Shown: piece by piece, positions 56,026-64,000 of the stretch | Position numbering within the stretch: the first letter of the stretch is position 1 | Layout of the letters: each line of letters opens with the position of its first letter | Source of the DNA: CBDCYS01 sp965226185 | Lineage (GTDB): Bacteria; Acidobacteriota; Terriglobia; Bryobacterales; UBA6623 | Reading direction: 5' to 3' | Length of the DNA: 64,000 bases | Assembly: GCA_965226185.1 (NCBI GenBank) | Contig: CBDDCT010000006.1 | Location: forward strand, 124,001-188,000 | Position numbers and translations under genes: made by a program | Notes under the pieces: model-generated | What the model was told of the DNA's origin: nothing | Seen by the model: the letters and a program-made list of their open reading frames with translations, nothing else | The model's database searches: none

Positions 56026-56184
56026 GGCTGCCTGAGTGTATCACGGGCGAGTGCGGGCCCAACGCCCTGTTGGTCCTGTCGTCCAGACTCGCCGCTCGAG
56101 CGTCTCAGGTTGTGCCTGGGCCCCCCGGGAGGGCAAAATGTCGCCAGCCGAATGATGCACGATCGCTCTTTCTGGACAATTTCT

Positions 56185-56640
56185 CTAACCCGCTTTTCTC
56201 ACCACGTGGCGAGGCGAAGTGGATGAGAGGCACGTCAGTACGAGGCACGCGCCGCTTGACGACCCTCACTCAATCAAAGACGCGTACTTGACCCTACGTT
56301 GAGCACGGCGAGCAAGCGCAACGAAGTAATGGCGGGCCTCTCACGCACTTCGACCGTCAGTACCTGCATAGTCAAATTCTTGCCAATTGTGGCAGAAGGT
56401 TTTGGCGGAAGGGTCAGAGCCCCGAGCTGCGACGTGGCGTGAACCTCCAGGTTTGCCGCGCCTCGATTCGTCGAGGCGTTGCCGGACGGTAGGGCAGTCA
56501 GTTGCCTGAACCGGATGACGCGCCCTGGGGCCGAACAAACCGACGAATCGGTTTGCGGCAAGCGTGGACGCTCACGCCACGTCTGGCGCCCTGTTTGGTT
56601 GCGGCTCGTCCGCGTCAGGTGGTGAGAAATGCGGGCCAAG
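56185..56640. repeat. MITE-like repeat, copy 1, split by a nested insertion
   Basis: The left part 56185-56360 begins CTAACCCGCTTTTCTCACCA and shares internal text (GAGCACGGCGAGCAAGCGCA) with the copies at 61076 and 61586. The right end (GTGGTGAGAAATGCGGGCC) resumes at 56619. The 252 bases between (56361-56612) are the palindromic repeat also found at 24038-24262, bordered by CGTCAG on both sides (56355-56360 and 56613-56618). The rest of the 56026-56665 gap has no gene. Confidence 0.75.
56361..56612. repeat. Palindromic dispersed repeat, copy 2, nested in the MITE-like repeat
   Basis: It shares with 24038-24262 the GGCGTGAACCTCCAGG and GGACGCTCACGCCACG ends, the CCTCGATTCGTCGAGG stem and a common right flank (GGTTGCGG, then CCGCGT). 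The flanking CGTCAG duplication suggests insertion as a discrete unit. Confidence 0.75.
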
Positions 56641-56665
56641 GTGAACCGCAACGTCCGGCGCCGCG

Positions 56666-57202
56666 CTACCCTCCCTCGGCTCTCCGCTCGGGGGGATTGC
56701 ATTCGCTGTGGGGCGGCGCGTTGAGCACCTCGCGTGGGAAGAAGGACGCCACGTAGCCGACGACGTCCCGCAGACGCAGCATTCCGACAGGCGCCCCGTT
56801 AGGGCTAACCAGCGGGACATGACGATACCCAGCCTGCACCATGCAGTTCAGCGCAAGAGCGATGGAATCATAGGGGGTGAGGCACTCCGGATCGGGTGTC
56901 ATGAAATGGCGAACAGGCCGATCGGAGTACTTCTCGCGACTGAGACACTTCATGAGCGCATCGCGCCCGGAGAATATGCCGGCGACCTTGCCGTGCTCGA
57001 CCACCAGCACCGCACCGGCCCCCTTCTGGATCATTGTGTTCAGAGCCTCGGATACCTGCGTGTCAGGCCCCACCAGCGGGGGGGGCTTCAGGTAGCTCAG
57101 CGTGCTAATGGGGCAGAGCAGCGTCTCGTTGTCGAGCTGCCTCCTGGGAGACCACTCAGCCTTCTCATACATGTCGAGGTCTTCTTCGTAGCCTTCACAC
57201 AC
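56666..57202 (-). CDS. Two-CBS-domain protein
   Basis: A 178-aa cytoplasmic protein made of a CBS pair: TLSYLKPPPLVGPDTQVSEALNTMIQKGAGAVLVVEHGKVAGIFSGRDALMKCL, then VRHFMTPDPECLTPYDSIALALNCMVQAGYRHVPLVSPNGAPVGMLRLRDVVGYV. CBS pairs bind adenine nucleotides or related ligands. There is no attached enzyme or channel domain, so it is probably a regulator acting in trans. The start is GTG at 57202 with GGAGG five bases ahead. The 223-base upstream gap contains an AT-rich stretch (57300-57330) suited to a promoter. Confidence 0.88.
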   Translation of the reverse strand: MCEGYEEDLDMYEKAEWSPRRQLDNETLLCPISTLSYLKPPPLVGPDTQVSEALNTMIQKGAGAVLVVEHGKVAGIFSGRDALMKCLSREKYSDRPVRHFMTPDPECLTPYDSIALALNCMVQAGYRHVPLVSPNGAPVGMLRLRDVVGYVASFFPREVLNAPPHSECNPPERRAEGG

Positions 57203-57425
57203 TGCTGCCTCCTCCGACTCTCAACCGTCCGGAAGCAAGCACCACACTAGCGCCGCCGGGGGCGGCTTGCGTTCCATCTAGTAATATACGGCATTGGCTG
57301 ACTCATTTAAAAATAGAAAATTTGGTATCGATTCATAGGTTTCTTAGATGTACTGTCAGGGGTACACTCTCGCCCCGAATCCGTAATCTGTAAAGTTAAT
57401 TCTTGCGTATTTTCTAAGGCCCACG

Positions 57426-60086
57426 TTAGCGGACCGCGATGGTTACCCGCGGACTGTTCTGTCCAGCGACCGACAAAACGACCGGCACTTCCTCGCCGGC
57501 TGGGATAGCTTCGGGGATGACGCCATTTACCTGATCCAGGCCACTAAAACCAGGGGCGAGACCGGAGAAAAGCACCCTTGCGGCCATACCTCCGATCATC
57601 ACGGAAACCGGGTTTACCGTGCGCGCCAATGGTTCCTCGAACGGCGTCGGCATACCCGCTTTCACGGCCGGAGCTACCGCCCCCAGCCCAGAGCAGTAAA
57701 TAATGATCGCATCCCGCGCCTCTACTGGATTTTCTGGTCCGGCCAAGACCTGCGTGCTAGCATCGACGAACTTGTAGATGTGCCCCTGGGGTATTGTCGA
57801 ATCCGGTTTGAACACCGCCGGCTGAGCAGCCGCCACATCAACAGACACTGGACGCGCGTATGTTGGGCCTCGCTGCAGCAAGAGCTGATGGCGGGTGTTT
57901 ATCGTCAGTTCGTAAGGCACGATTGCGTTCACCTGCCCGTCGCTGGTAAACAGCAGGGGCATAGGCTGGCTGGCCATAATCACCGTCGTGCCCGCCATGG
58001 TGGTTTTCAACGGAAGACCTTCGGCCATGCCGCGGCCCTCGGAGAGGCGCTGGCCAAAGATGGAAATCAGGCTGCCCGGAGCCAAGGGCACGTGGGCCTG
58101 AAAACTAGCCGCACTGACGACCGAGGCCGAAATCAACACGGGCGGCTCCTGAATCGACAGTAACCGCCCGCTGAGCTCTCGAGTGCCCCGAATCCCCAAT
58201 TCGGGCAGTTCCGCCTCGACTTTGACGGTAACCGCGGACAGCCGTTTGGGGTTGGTCTGCCAGGTACCGTGGCAGCGGCCATTCTTGAGTGAGGTCATGG
58301 CGAGTGGCGGATCGCCATTGGAAAACTCCACCCCCACGGCGCCGGTCTTCAACGGCCGCCCGCAGTCGTCTTGCACCTCGACCTCCAAGGCAATCGGCCA
58401 ACTGGCCGAAACCGAGAAATCATCCCGCAGCGTGCGCATGGCTGGCAGCAACTTGGTTGGAAGGCACGTTTGCTGAGCTTTCGACAAGAATGAACCGTCC
58501 TCCGCGCTGGAAGCCCTCAAGACAAAGACCACAGTGACTTCTCGCACGCGGCCATCGGAAAATCGCAACGCTAGTTTTCCGCGATAAACCCCTGGGGGGA
58601 GTCCTTCCGCCAATGGTTGCACAACAATGCGCGATGGGCGTTGAGGCTCAAGGGTCGCGTCGTTGGGAAGGCTCAGAAGCCACCCACCGCCGGCGTCCGT
58701 TGATCGCACGGACCGGAACGATTTGGGATGGCTAGTAATGTTGTAGGCAAAGACATCCTGGGAGCTCGGAGAATCTCCCCCCGCAACACTGCTGAATATC
58801 AACTCGTTAGGTGCGACAACAGGGCCCGGATCGCTCCCCGGTGGAAGCACGTCGAGAAATACCGTGACCACCTGTGGCGTGTTGGCCGCCCCGGCGGCCT
58901 CTATTGTCACCAACCCATAGTAGCCGCCAGGCTCCAATCCAGTCTGATCCACGCGGACTTCCACCAACGCAGCCTCCTTCGTGGGATTGCTCGTGCCTCG
59001 GTCCGGCGACGCTGCCAGCCACGGCCCGCCTGAAAGAGTTGAGGTCAGTGCCGACCAGTTCATGGATCCCCGGCCGAGAGCCAGCACACCGAAGCTTTGC
59101 GGTGGGACGGCGCCTCCGCCCGCCACGGTGGTGAATGATAGTCCCGTGTGCGAAAGCAGCATCGCTTGACCGATGGAGCTCACGGTCATGGTTACAGCGA
59201 TCGCTTGGGTCTCGCCGGTACTGGGGCTAGCAAGCAAGATCCGGCCGGTGTAGGTGCTGGCTGGGAGCTCCCCCGGAGAGGCCGTCACATGCACGCTAGC
59301 GGACGCGGCCGCGGTTGTTGTTCCGCGATTGGGCGGGACCGTTAACCAGTCTCCTCCGGAATCGGTGGCGGCCGCGGCGGTAAACTCAAGTGAGCCGCTA
59401 CCCTGATTGGAAACCGGGAACGTCTCGGATCGTGGGGAACTTCCCAAGGGGAAATTGAACGACATGCTGTCCCTGTCGACCCCAAGTTTCGGCGCAATGG
59501 CAGCCGTGACGGTAGCCTGCACGGCCAGCTCTCGAACAGTCGGATCCGCATCGGGTATGGAAATCGCGACCTTCCCTTCGTACTCGCCGGCTGGCAGATT
59601 GGCGGGGTCCACCATGATCTCCACGCGGGCGGGCGTTCTCCCAGCCGTTCTGTTTGCCCGCAGCCAGTCCCCTCCGCTTGAAGTACTGACGTCCGAGGAA
59701 AACGAGAGTCCGGCTACCGAAGCCGAAAAGATCAAACCCTGAGCGCTTGGGGGTGCTCCCCCGCTTCGGGGCAAAAACTCCAAGTTGTCAGGCAACAACG
59801 GGGAAAAGGCAGGCCGGGTGGCCAGGATCTTGCGAATTCGGTGATGGCCCGTGTCGCTGACATAGAGATTGCCTTGGCGGTCAAAGGCCAGAGACTGAGG
59901 GCCTAAGATGGTCGCCGCGAAGGCCTGGCCACCGTCGCCCAGCGATCCACTGGCGCCCAACCCGGCCAGCGTAAAAACGGTTTCCTGAAACACCACCCGC
60001 ACCAAACCGTTCAGCGTGTCCGCAATGAAGAGGTTGCCCAGACCATCAAAGGCGACGTCCTGAGGGGAGTCGAATGACGCTTCCAA
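57426..60086 (-). CDS. Secreted NHL/BACON-repeat protein with Solibacter-type C-terminal domain (5' part frameshifted)
   Basis: An 886-residue frame. NHL-type propeller repeats (SPQDVAFDGLGNLFIADTLNGLVR, PQSLAFDRQGNLYVSDTGHHRIRKI) come first. Five to six BACON/Ig-like units follow (for example LSFSSDVSTSSGGDWL...VDPANLPAGEYEGKVAIS). The last about 230 residues are the domain seen at the end of many Solibacter proteins: SAASFQAHVPLAPGSLISIFGQ, GQVNAIVPYEL, DAIIIYCSGLGAV, VNGVIPEAIPAGEEVPVVLSV. The role is probably extracellular binding or adhesion; the ligand is unknown. The start at 60086 is artificial, because earlier NHL repeats continue upstream in another frame (to about 60408) after a one-base shift at 60112-60115. 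No signal peptide remains. Confidence 0.85.
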   Translation of the reverse strand: MEASFDSPQDVAFDGLGNLFIADTLNGLVRVVFQETVFTLAGLGASGSLGDGGQAFAATILGPQSLAFDRQGNLYVSDTGHHRIRKILATRPAFSPLLPDNLEFLPRSGGAPPSAQGLIFSASVAGLSFSSDVSTSSGGDWLRANRTAGRTPARVEIMVDPANLPAGEYEGKVAISIPDADPTVRELAVQATVTAAIAPKLGVDRDSMSFNFPLGSSPRSETFPVSNQGSGSLEFTAAAATDSGGDWLTVPPNRGTTTAAASASVHVTASPGELPASTYTGRILLASPSTGETQAIAVTMTVSSIGQAMLLSHTGLSFTTVAGGGAVPPQSFGVLALGRGSMNWSALTSTLSGGPWLAASPDRGTSNPTKEAALVEVRVDQTGLEPGGYYGLVTIEAAGAANTPQVVTVFLDVLPPGSDPGPVVAPNELIFSSVAGGDSPSSQDVFAYNITSHPKSFRSVRSTDAGGGWLLSLPNDATLEPQRPSRIVVQPLAEGLPPGVYRGKLALRFSDGRVREVTVVFVLRASSAEDGSFLSKAQQTCLPTKLLPAMRTLRDDFSVSASWPIALEVEVQDDCGRPLKTGAVGVEFSNGDPPLAMTSLKNGRCHGTWQTNPKRLSAVTVKVEAELPELGIRGTRELSGRLLSIQEPPVLISASVVSAASFQAHVPLAPGSLISIFGQRLSEGRGMAEGLPLKTTMAGTTVIMASQPMPLLFTSDGQVNAIVPYELTINTRHQLLLQRGPTYARPVSVDVAAAQPAVFKPDSTIPQGHIYKFVDASTQVLAGPENPVEARDAIIIYCSGLGAVAPAVKAGMPTPFEEPLARTVNPVSVMIGGMAARVLFSGLAPGFSGLDQVNGVIPEAIPAGEEVPVVLSVAGQNSPRVTIAVR

Positions 60087-60109
60087 TGGAGCTCCGAAGT
60101 CCCCACCGA

Positions 60110-60408
60110 AGCCCCGTTCCCGCTAATGGTTGAAATCGTGCCGTCCGCCAGGATGGCCCGGATCACGTGGTTGCCCATGTCCGCAAACACAAGGTTCCCA
60201 GCGGGGTCGAACGCGTTTCCGGCCGGTCTGGAAAGTTGGGCTTCCACAGCCAATCCGCCGTCGCCGGAATATCCTTGAAACCCGGTTCCGGCGACCGTGG
60301 TAATGATGCCTTCCGGAGTTATTTTTCGGATCCTGTGGTTCCGAGTATCCGCGAAATATAGGCTGCCGACTGGGCCCACCGTCATGGCTGTGGGTCCTCC
60401 GAGCCGCG
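60110..60408 (-). pseudogene. 5' NHL-repeat part of the same gene, out of frame
   Basis: SRLGGPTAMTVGPVGSLYFADTRNHRIRKITPEGIITTVAGTGFQGYSGDGG and NAFDPAGNLVFADMGNHVIRAILADGTISTISGNG are NHL repeats. The next expected text (GFGGDFGAPLEASFDSPQD) is in the frame of the 57426-60086 ORF. The two frames meet at a four-G run (60112-60115 on the plus strand as CCCC); one more G would join them. The true N-terminus and signal peptide are missing, because the gene is cut near 60410 by an IS-end scar. Confidence 0.8.
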
Positions 60409-60412
60409 AACT

Positions 60413-60473
60413 TGTCGCGGGTCTGTGCTACCCGCGACATAGTGAACACTTTATACCGGCGACATAGTGAACA
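60413..60473. mobile_element. IS21-like terminal repeats (scar)
   Basis: Two direct copies of TACC-S-GCGACATAGTGAACA (60429-60448 and 60454-60473, one mismatch), the kind of multiple end repeat seen in IS21-family elements. A perfect hairpin, TGTCGCGGGT/ACCCGCGACA (60413-60422 and 60430-60439), overlaps the first. No transposase gene is present. The scar truncates the NHL gene. Confidence 0.55.
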
Positions 60474-60502
60474 GATTGCCTCCTTTCGTTGGTGTTGTCA
60501 AG

Positions 60503-60610
60503 GTTGATTCAGAGTTGTTGGTTGATTCAAGGTTGTTGGTTGATTCCGGGTTGCTCGGTGCTTCAGAACTGCCCGGTGGTTCAGAGCTGCTCGATGCTTC
60601 GCAGCCGTTG
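60503..60610 (+). repeat. Degenerate 18-bp tandem repeat, six units
   Basis: Units start at 60503, 60521, 60539, 60557, 60575 and 60593. The first is GTTGATTCAGAGTTGTTG; the later units drift towards GC (GGTGGTTCAGAGCTGCTC). In the plus frame this would read (V/G)-(D/A/G)-S-E-L-L repeats, but no convincing gene surrounds it. It could be a polymorphic locus or a gene remnant. Confidence 0.75.
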
Positions 60611-60962
60611 GGAACCGGCGGACCTCCTGGAACCCGTAATTCTCAAAACTCGCCATTCCGGTCACGGATTTTTAAAAAATTTAAAGTCCTTAAAATTAAT
60701 ACCGTAGGACTGCGCTCTCGAAAACAGCCCTTCCCAATCTGCTAGCGTACAGGCAAAGAGCAAAGCTCGCGGACCGGGGATGCACTGAGACCGGTTCGCG
60801 CGTCGCGACTCGTGAGTAAGGCGCGGCTCCGAAACTCGTCGCCTTTGAGACGCGGCCGCGGCGCCGGATCAGCAGCCCAGGGCGGAGCGAAGCGGAACTC
60901 TGGGTGAAAACCCCTCGAGGCGGGGGCCACCGGATGGGACGCGGGAAAACAGGACGCATGAG

Positions 60963-61079
60963 GCTAGGAGCCTGTCCCACAGAACGAAAAATGGCCTTTT
61001 GGACTACAACATCTAGTGTAAGGGAAGCTCGGTTTGTCTATATGTGGTACCGAAAATTTTCCGTGGGACAGACTCCTAG
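60963..61079. repeat. Short inverted-repeat element (117 bp)
   Basis: CTAGGAGCCTGTCCCACAG at 60963 is mirrored by CGTGGGACAGACTCCTAG ending 61079. The interior is AT-rich and non-coding, and it directly joins the MITE-like repeat starting at 61076. Confidence 0.65.
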
Positions 61080-61297
61080 CCCGCTTTTCTCACCACGTGG
61101 CGAGGCGAAGTGCTTGAGAACGCCGTCAGTACGAGGCGCGCACCGCTTGAGGAGGCGCGCGCCTCCTGGCGGGCCGCGTCGGCCTCCGGGCCGACGTTGC
61201 CTAGACACACTACGGTGAGCACGGTGAGCAAGCGCAACGAAGTAATGGCGGCCTTATCGCGTGCTTCGACCGTCAGGTGGTGAGACATGCGGGCTAG
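61076..61297. repeat. MITE-like repeat, copy 2 (complete, 222 bp)
   Basis: It begins CTAGCCCGCTTTTCTCACCA and ends GTGGTGAGACATGCGGGCTAG (as GTGGTGAGACATGC, then GGGCTAG), an inverted pair. Its outer bases equal the ends of IS element A (CTAGCCCGC, then TTCTCA). The interior shares GAGCACGGTGAGCAAGCGCA with the other copies and has no ORF. Confidence 0.8.
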
Positions 61298-61585
61298 CCC
61301 GCGAGCTTGCCAAGACAGCGGGTCGGCTGGTCCGCAAAGGGGGACGTTTCAACACCATGTTGAACAGACATCAGCGTGTCCTGCCGGGAGCCCAGGTTCC
61401 GCGACAACTTCTGGACGACTTCACTCCGGCAACGGCTGCGCCTGGAGACCTCAGCAGCTCAACTGGCGGCCACCGCGCCCCGAAAATCCGCCCCGTCCCC
61501 GGCATCCTCGCAAGGGCGGCTGAGCGCCAAATTTGGCGTTTGCATAATAAGGAACGCGCGCGATTCGAGAATCCGCTAATTTCCG

Positions 61586-61735
61586 CTAACCCGCTTTTCT
61601 CACCACGTGGCGAGGCGAAGTACGTGAGAGGCCCGTCAGTACGAGGCGCGCGCCGCGTCGCGCGGTGGAGTACTAGAACAGTACGGTGAGCACGGCGAGC
61701 AAGCGCAACGAAGTAATGGCGGGCTTACGGGCTAG
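61586..61735. repeat. MITE-like repeat, copy 3 (right end degenerate)
   Basis: It begins CTAACCCGCTTTTCTCACCA and carries the common interior GAGCACGGCGAGCAAGCGCA, ending in CGGGCTAG at 61735 without the full right end. The sequence between copies 2 and 3 (61298-61585) has an open frame of unclear nature that I do not call. Confidence 0.7.
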
Positions 61736-61818
61736 CCTCCCCCCTGCCGCGGCGGGACAAGCGGGAGTGCGTGTCGTATCGCGCCTGCCGTCACTCTGAA
61801 CGGTTAGACTGCCCCTAG

Positions 61819-63993
61819 ATGACGTCACTACTCACTTTCCAGCGCAGGCGCCGCGCATTCAGATTCCTGCTCACCGCAACCCTATCGATCGCTGTGCTGT
61901 CACAATGTTCGCCCGAGTCCAAACGAAGGGCGCCGCAAACCGGCTACCGCGACTGGCGGATGCATGGAGGGGGAGCGGACAGCATTCGCTACTCGGCGCT
62001 TCAGCAAATCAACCGCGAGAACGCCGCTCGTCTCGAAGTCGCCTGGAGCTACGAAACGGGCGACAGTTTCGAGCGGTCCGAGATGCAATGCAACCCGATC
62101 ATCATCGACGGGACGCTCTATGCCACCAGCCCGAAACTGCGCGTTTTCGCACTCGATGCCGCAACCGGCGAGGAGCGCTGGAGCTTCGACCCCTTTGACG
62201 GCAAGGCCGGGACGAACAAGCGGCGCAACCGCGGTGTGACCTACTGGGAAAGCGGGGACGACAAGCGTATTTTCTTCAGCGCGCGGCACTATTTGTTTGC
62301 GCTGGATGCGCGGACCGGAGAGATCGTTCCCTCATTTGGCGAGGCCGGCAAGGTTGACCTGCGACAGGGCTTGAACCGAGACCCGCGCGGAATCTCGATC
62401 TCGTCCACGACCCCCGGCACGATCTATAAGGACCTCATTATTCTAGGCAGCAGGGTAAGTGAAGGTTTGCCGTCCTCGCCCGGTGATATTCGGGCCTTTG
62501 ACGTTCGCACGGGGGAGGAACGCTGGAGCTTTCACACCATCCCGCACCCCGGCGAATTCGGGTATGAAACTTGGCCCAAGGACGCCTGGCAATACATCGG
62601 AGGCGCCAACTCCTGGGCTGGGCTGACCTTGGACGCGGAACGCGGAATCGTGTTCTGCCCGACGGGGTCAGCGGCGTTCGACTTCTATGGCGCTAACCGG
62701 CTCGGCGACAATCTTTTCGCCAACTCACTCATCGCGCTGAATGCAGAGACCGGTGAGCGCATCTGGCACTTCCAAACCGTCAAGCACGATGTCTGGGACC
62801 GCGATCTGCCGGCGGCGCCCAGTCTCGTCAAGGTGAAACGGGACGGCCGCTTCGTCGATGCGGTCGCGCAGACAACCAAGTCCGGCTTCGTTTTCGTCTT
62901 CGAGCGTGAAACAGGCGAGCCGCTGTTTCCGATTGAGGAGCGTCAAGTTCCCGCATCGGCCGTTGACGGCGAAGTGCTCGCGAAGACCCAGCCGCTTCCC
63001 CTTAAACCTCCGCCGTTCGCGAGGCAGATATTCACCGAGGACATGGTGACGCGGCGAACCCCGGAAGCTCACAAGGCTGTGCTCGAACAGTTTCGCAAGA
63101 TTCGCAGCGACGACCAGTTCACGCCGCCGAGCTTGGAAGGCACGGTCGTTTTCCCCGGCTTCGATGGGGCGGCCGAATGGGGCGGCGCGGCGTTCGACCC
63201 CGAGAGCGGCCTGCTTTACGTCAATTCGAACGAAATGGCCAATATCTTAAGACTGGTCGAGAAACCGCCGCCCGCGGAGCAGCCCAGCGGGCGCAATCTG
63301 TATTCGAGGCACTGCGCCAGTTGCCACAGGGAAGACTTCAAGGGAACCCCTCCCGAGTTCCCCTCGCTCGTGGATATCGGGGACCGCCTTGCCGGTTCAG
63401 AATTGCGGGCGGTCACCGCTCGCGGAGCGGGGCGAATGCCAGGATTCGGACACCTTGGCGGTGACGCTATGCGTGCTTTGGAGACCTACGTGATGTTTGG
63501 CGAGGACACGGAAGCCGCTGTAGAAGGAGCATCGTCACCGCTCGACCAGAAGTACGGCATCGATGGCTACAACAAGTTCCTCGACCCGGACGGCTATCCC
63601 GCTGTAGAGCCGCCTTGGGGGACGCTCAACGCCATCAATCTCGACACGGGAGAGATCACTTGGAAGATTCCGTTCGGGGAGTTTCCGAAGCTTGCCGGGC
63701 AGGGGATCCGCAACACGGGCAGCGAGAATTACGGCGGGCCGGTGGTGACCGCTGGGGGCTTGCTCTTCATCGGCGCGACCAACCACGACAACAAGTTCCA
63801 CGTTTTCGACAAAGCGACGGGAGAGCTGCTGTGGGAAACGACTCTGCCGGCGGGGGGTAACGCCACACCCGCAACCTACGAAGTCAACGGCAAGCAGTTT
63901 GTCGTGATTGCCGCGGGCGGCGGCAAGAGCGGTTCGCCCTCAGGGGGGAGTTACGTGGCGTTCGCCCTGCCGGACGGCGCGGTCAGCCAGTAA
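61819..63993 (+). CDS. PQQ-dependent dehydrogenase (quinoprotein) lipoprotein with haem-c domain
   Basis: A 724-aa quinoprotein beta-propeller of the glucose/alcohol dehydrogenase type. It oxidises a sugar or alcohol in the periplasm and passes electrons to the chain. Residues 1-29 are a lipoprotein signal with a lipobox-like LSQC (Cys30). Propeller blades are seen in LRVFALDAATGEERWSFDP, IRAFDVRTGEERWSFHT, LIALNAETGERIWHFQTVKHDVWDRDLPA and FHVFDKATGELLWETTLPAGG. A haem-c site CASCH (499-503) lies in an inserted cytochrome domain of about 80 residues, so it can pass electrons on directly. The start is ATG 61819. A stand-alone gene; no PQQ synthesis genes lie in the window. Confidence 0.9.
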   Translation: MTSLLTFQRRRRAFRFLLTATLSIAVLSQCSPESKRRAPQTGYRDWRMHGGGADSIRYSALQQINRENAARLEVAWSYETGDSFERSEMQCNPIIIDGTLYATSPKLRVFALDAATGEERWSFDPFDGKAGTNKRRNRGVTYWESGDDKRIFFSARHYLFALDARTGEIVPSFGEAGKVDLRQGLNRDPRGISISSTTPGTIYKDLIILGSRVSEGLPSSPGDIRAFDVRTGEERWSFHTIPHPGEFGYETWPKDAWQYIGGANSWAGLTLDAERGIVFCPTGSAAFDFYGANRLGDNLFANSLIALNAETGERIWHFQTVKHDVWDRDLPAAPSLVKVKRDGRFVDAVAQTTKSGFVFVFERETGEPLFPIEERQVPASAVDGEVLAKTQPLPLKPPPFARQIFTEDMVTRRTPEAHKAVLEQFRKIRSDDQFTPPSLEGTVVFPGFDGAAEWGGAAFDPESGLLYVNSNEMANILRLVEKPPPAEQPSGRNLYSRHCASCHREDFKGTPPEFPSLVDIGDRLAGSELRAVTARGAGRMPGFGHLGGDAMRALETYVMFGEDTEAAVEGASSPLDQKYGIDGYNKFLDPDGYPAVEPPWGTLNAINLDTGEITWKIPFGEFPKLAGQGIRNTGSENYGGPVVTAGGLLFIGATNHDNKFHVFDKATGELLWETTLPAGGNATPATYEVNGKQFVVIAAGGGKSGSPSGGSYVAFALPDGAVSQ

Positions 63994-64000
63994 ACACTTG

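Noticed and set aside
61298..61585. Open frame between MITE-like copies 2 and 3 reading LARELAKTAGRLVRKGGRF
   Set aside because: It faintly recalls the C-terminal text of IS1380-group transposases, but the match is too short and no supporting motif follows.

Overview
The window looks like a chromosome segment of an Acidobacteriota bacterium, most likely of the Bryobacterales/Solibacteraceae type. This rests on gene content, not on any marker search. It carries Tat-exported DUF1501 and DUF1552 proteins paired with cytochrome-c-type DUF1549/DUF1553 and DUF1592 proteins. It also has an NHL/BACON-repeat protein ending in the C-terminal domain typical of Solibacter proteins, a hopanoid glycosyltransferase (HpnI), a PQQ/cytochrome dehydrogenase, high GC, and many palindromic repeats between genes. 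No rRNA, tRNA or CRISPR array was seen.

Layout. 1-4563: a secreted erythromycin-esterase-like protein cut by the window edge, then a PAS-GGDEF-EAL protein and rmuC joined by an ATGA overlap. 4786-13444: two convergent haem-protein/Tat-protein pairs, DUF1553+DUF1501 on plus and DUF1592+DUF1552 on minus; the DUF1592 gene is split by one in-frame TAA. 13775-26287: housekeeping and metabolic genes. These are argS (with a repeat-derived internal insertion), a long-chain acyl-CoA synthetase, an operon of an AtzG-like small protein, a HicB-like protein and an amidase, then hpnI, gnd, a HAD phosphatase, an atypical aldehyde dehydrogenase and a Uma2-type nuclease.

26405-50273 is a mobile-element zone. 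Two inverted identical IS1380-type elements (26405-28159 and 35966-37720) bracket two direct copies of one group II intron. The introns in turn bracket two toxin-antitoxin modules (VapBC-like and HigBA-like), each with its own palindromic operator. Next to this lies a destroyed two-component system. Its histidine kinase gene carries two copies of another IS with perfect 5-bp target duplications (TACCA and TATAA), so the original reading frame can be rebuilt. Its response regulator gene stops at a second kind of group II intron. A third IS type occurs as one decayed copy (37748-39178) and one intact copy (48807-50273).

50334-63993: ligA, a diacylglycerol-kinase-family protein, a DUF457-type membrane hydrolase, a GMC oxidoreductase remnant, a DUF5009-type membrane acyltransferase, a CBS-domain protein, a frameshifted NHL/BACON surface protein and a PQQ-dependent dehydrogenase with a haem-c domain. 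The gaps hold non-autonomous repeats whose ends match the IS1380-type element of the same window, a nested insertion in one of them, an IS21-like end scar and an 18-bp tandem repeat.

The most notable points are the intron/IS-bracketed toxin-antitoxin island, the precisely reconstructable kinase, the MITE-like family matching the resident IS, the palindrome-built insertion inside ArgS, and the paired haem/Tat export modules of unknown function.
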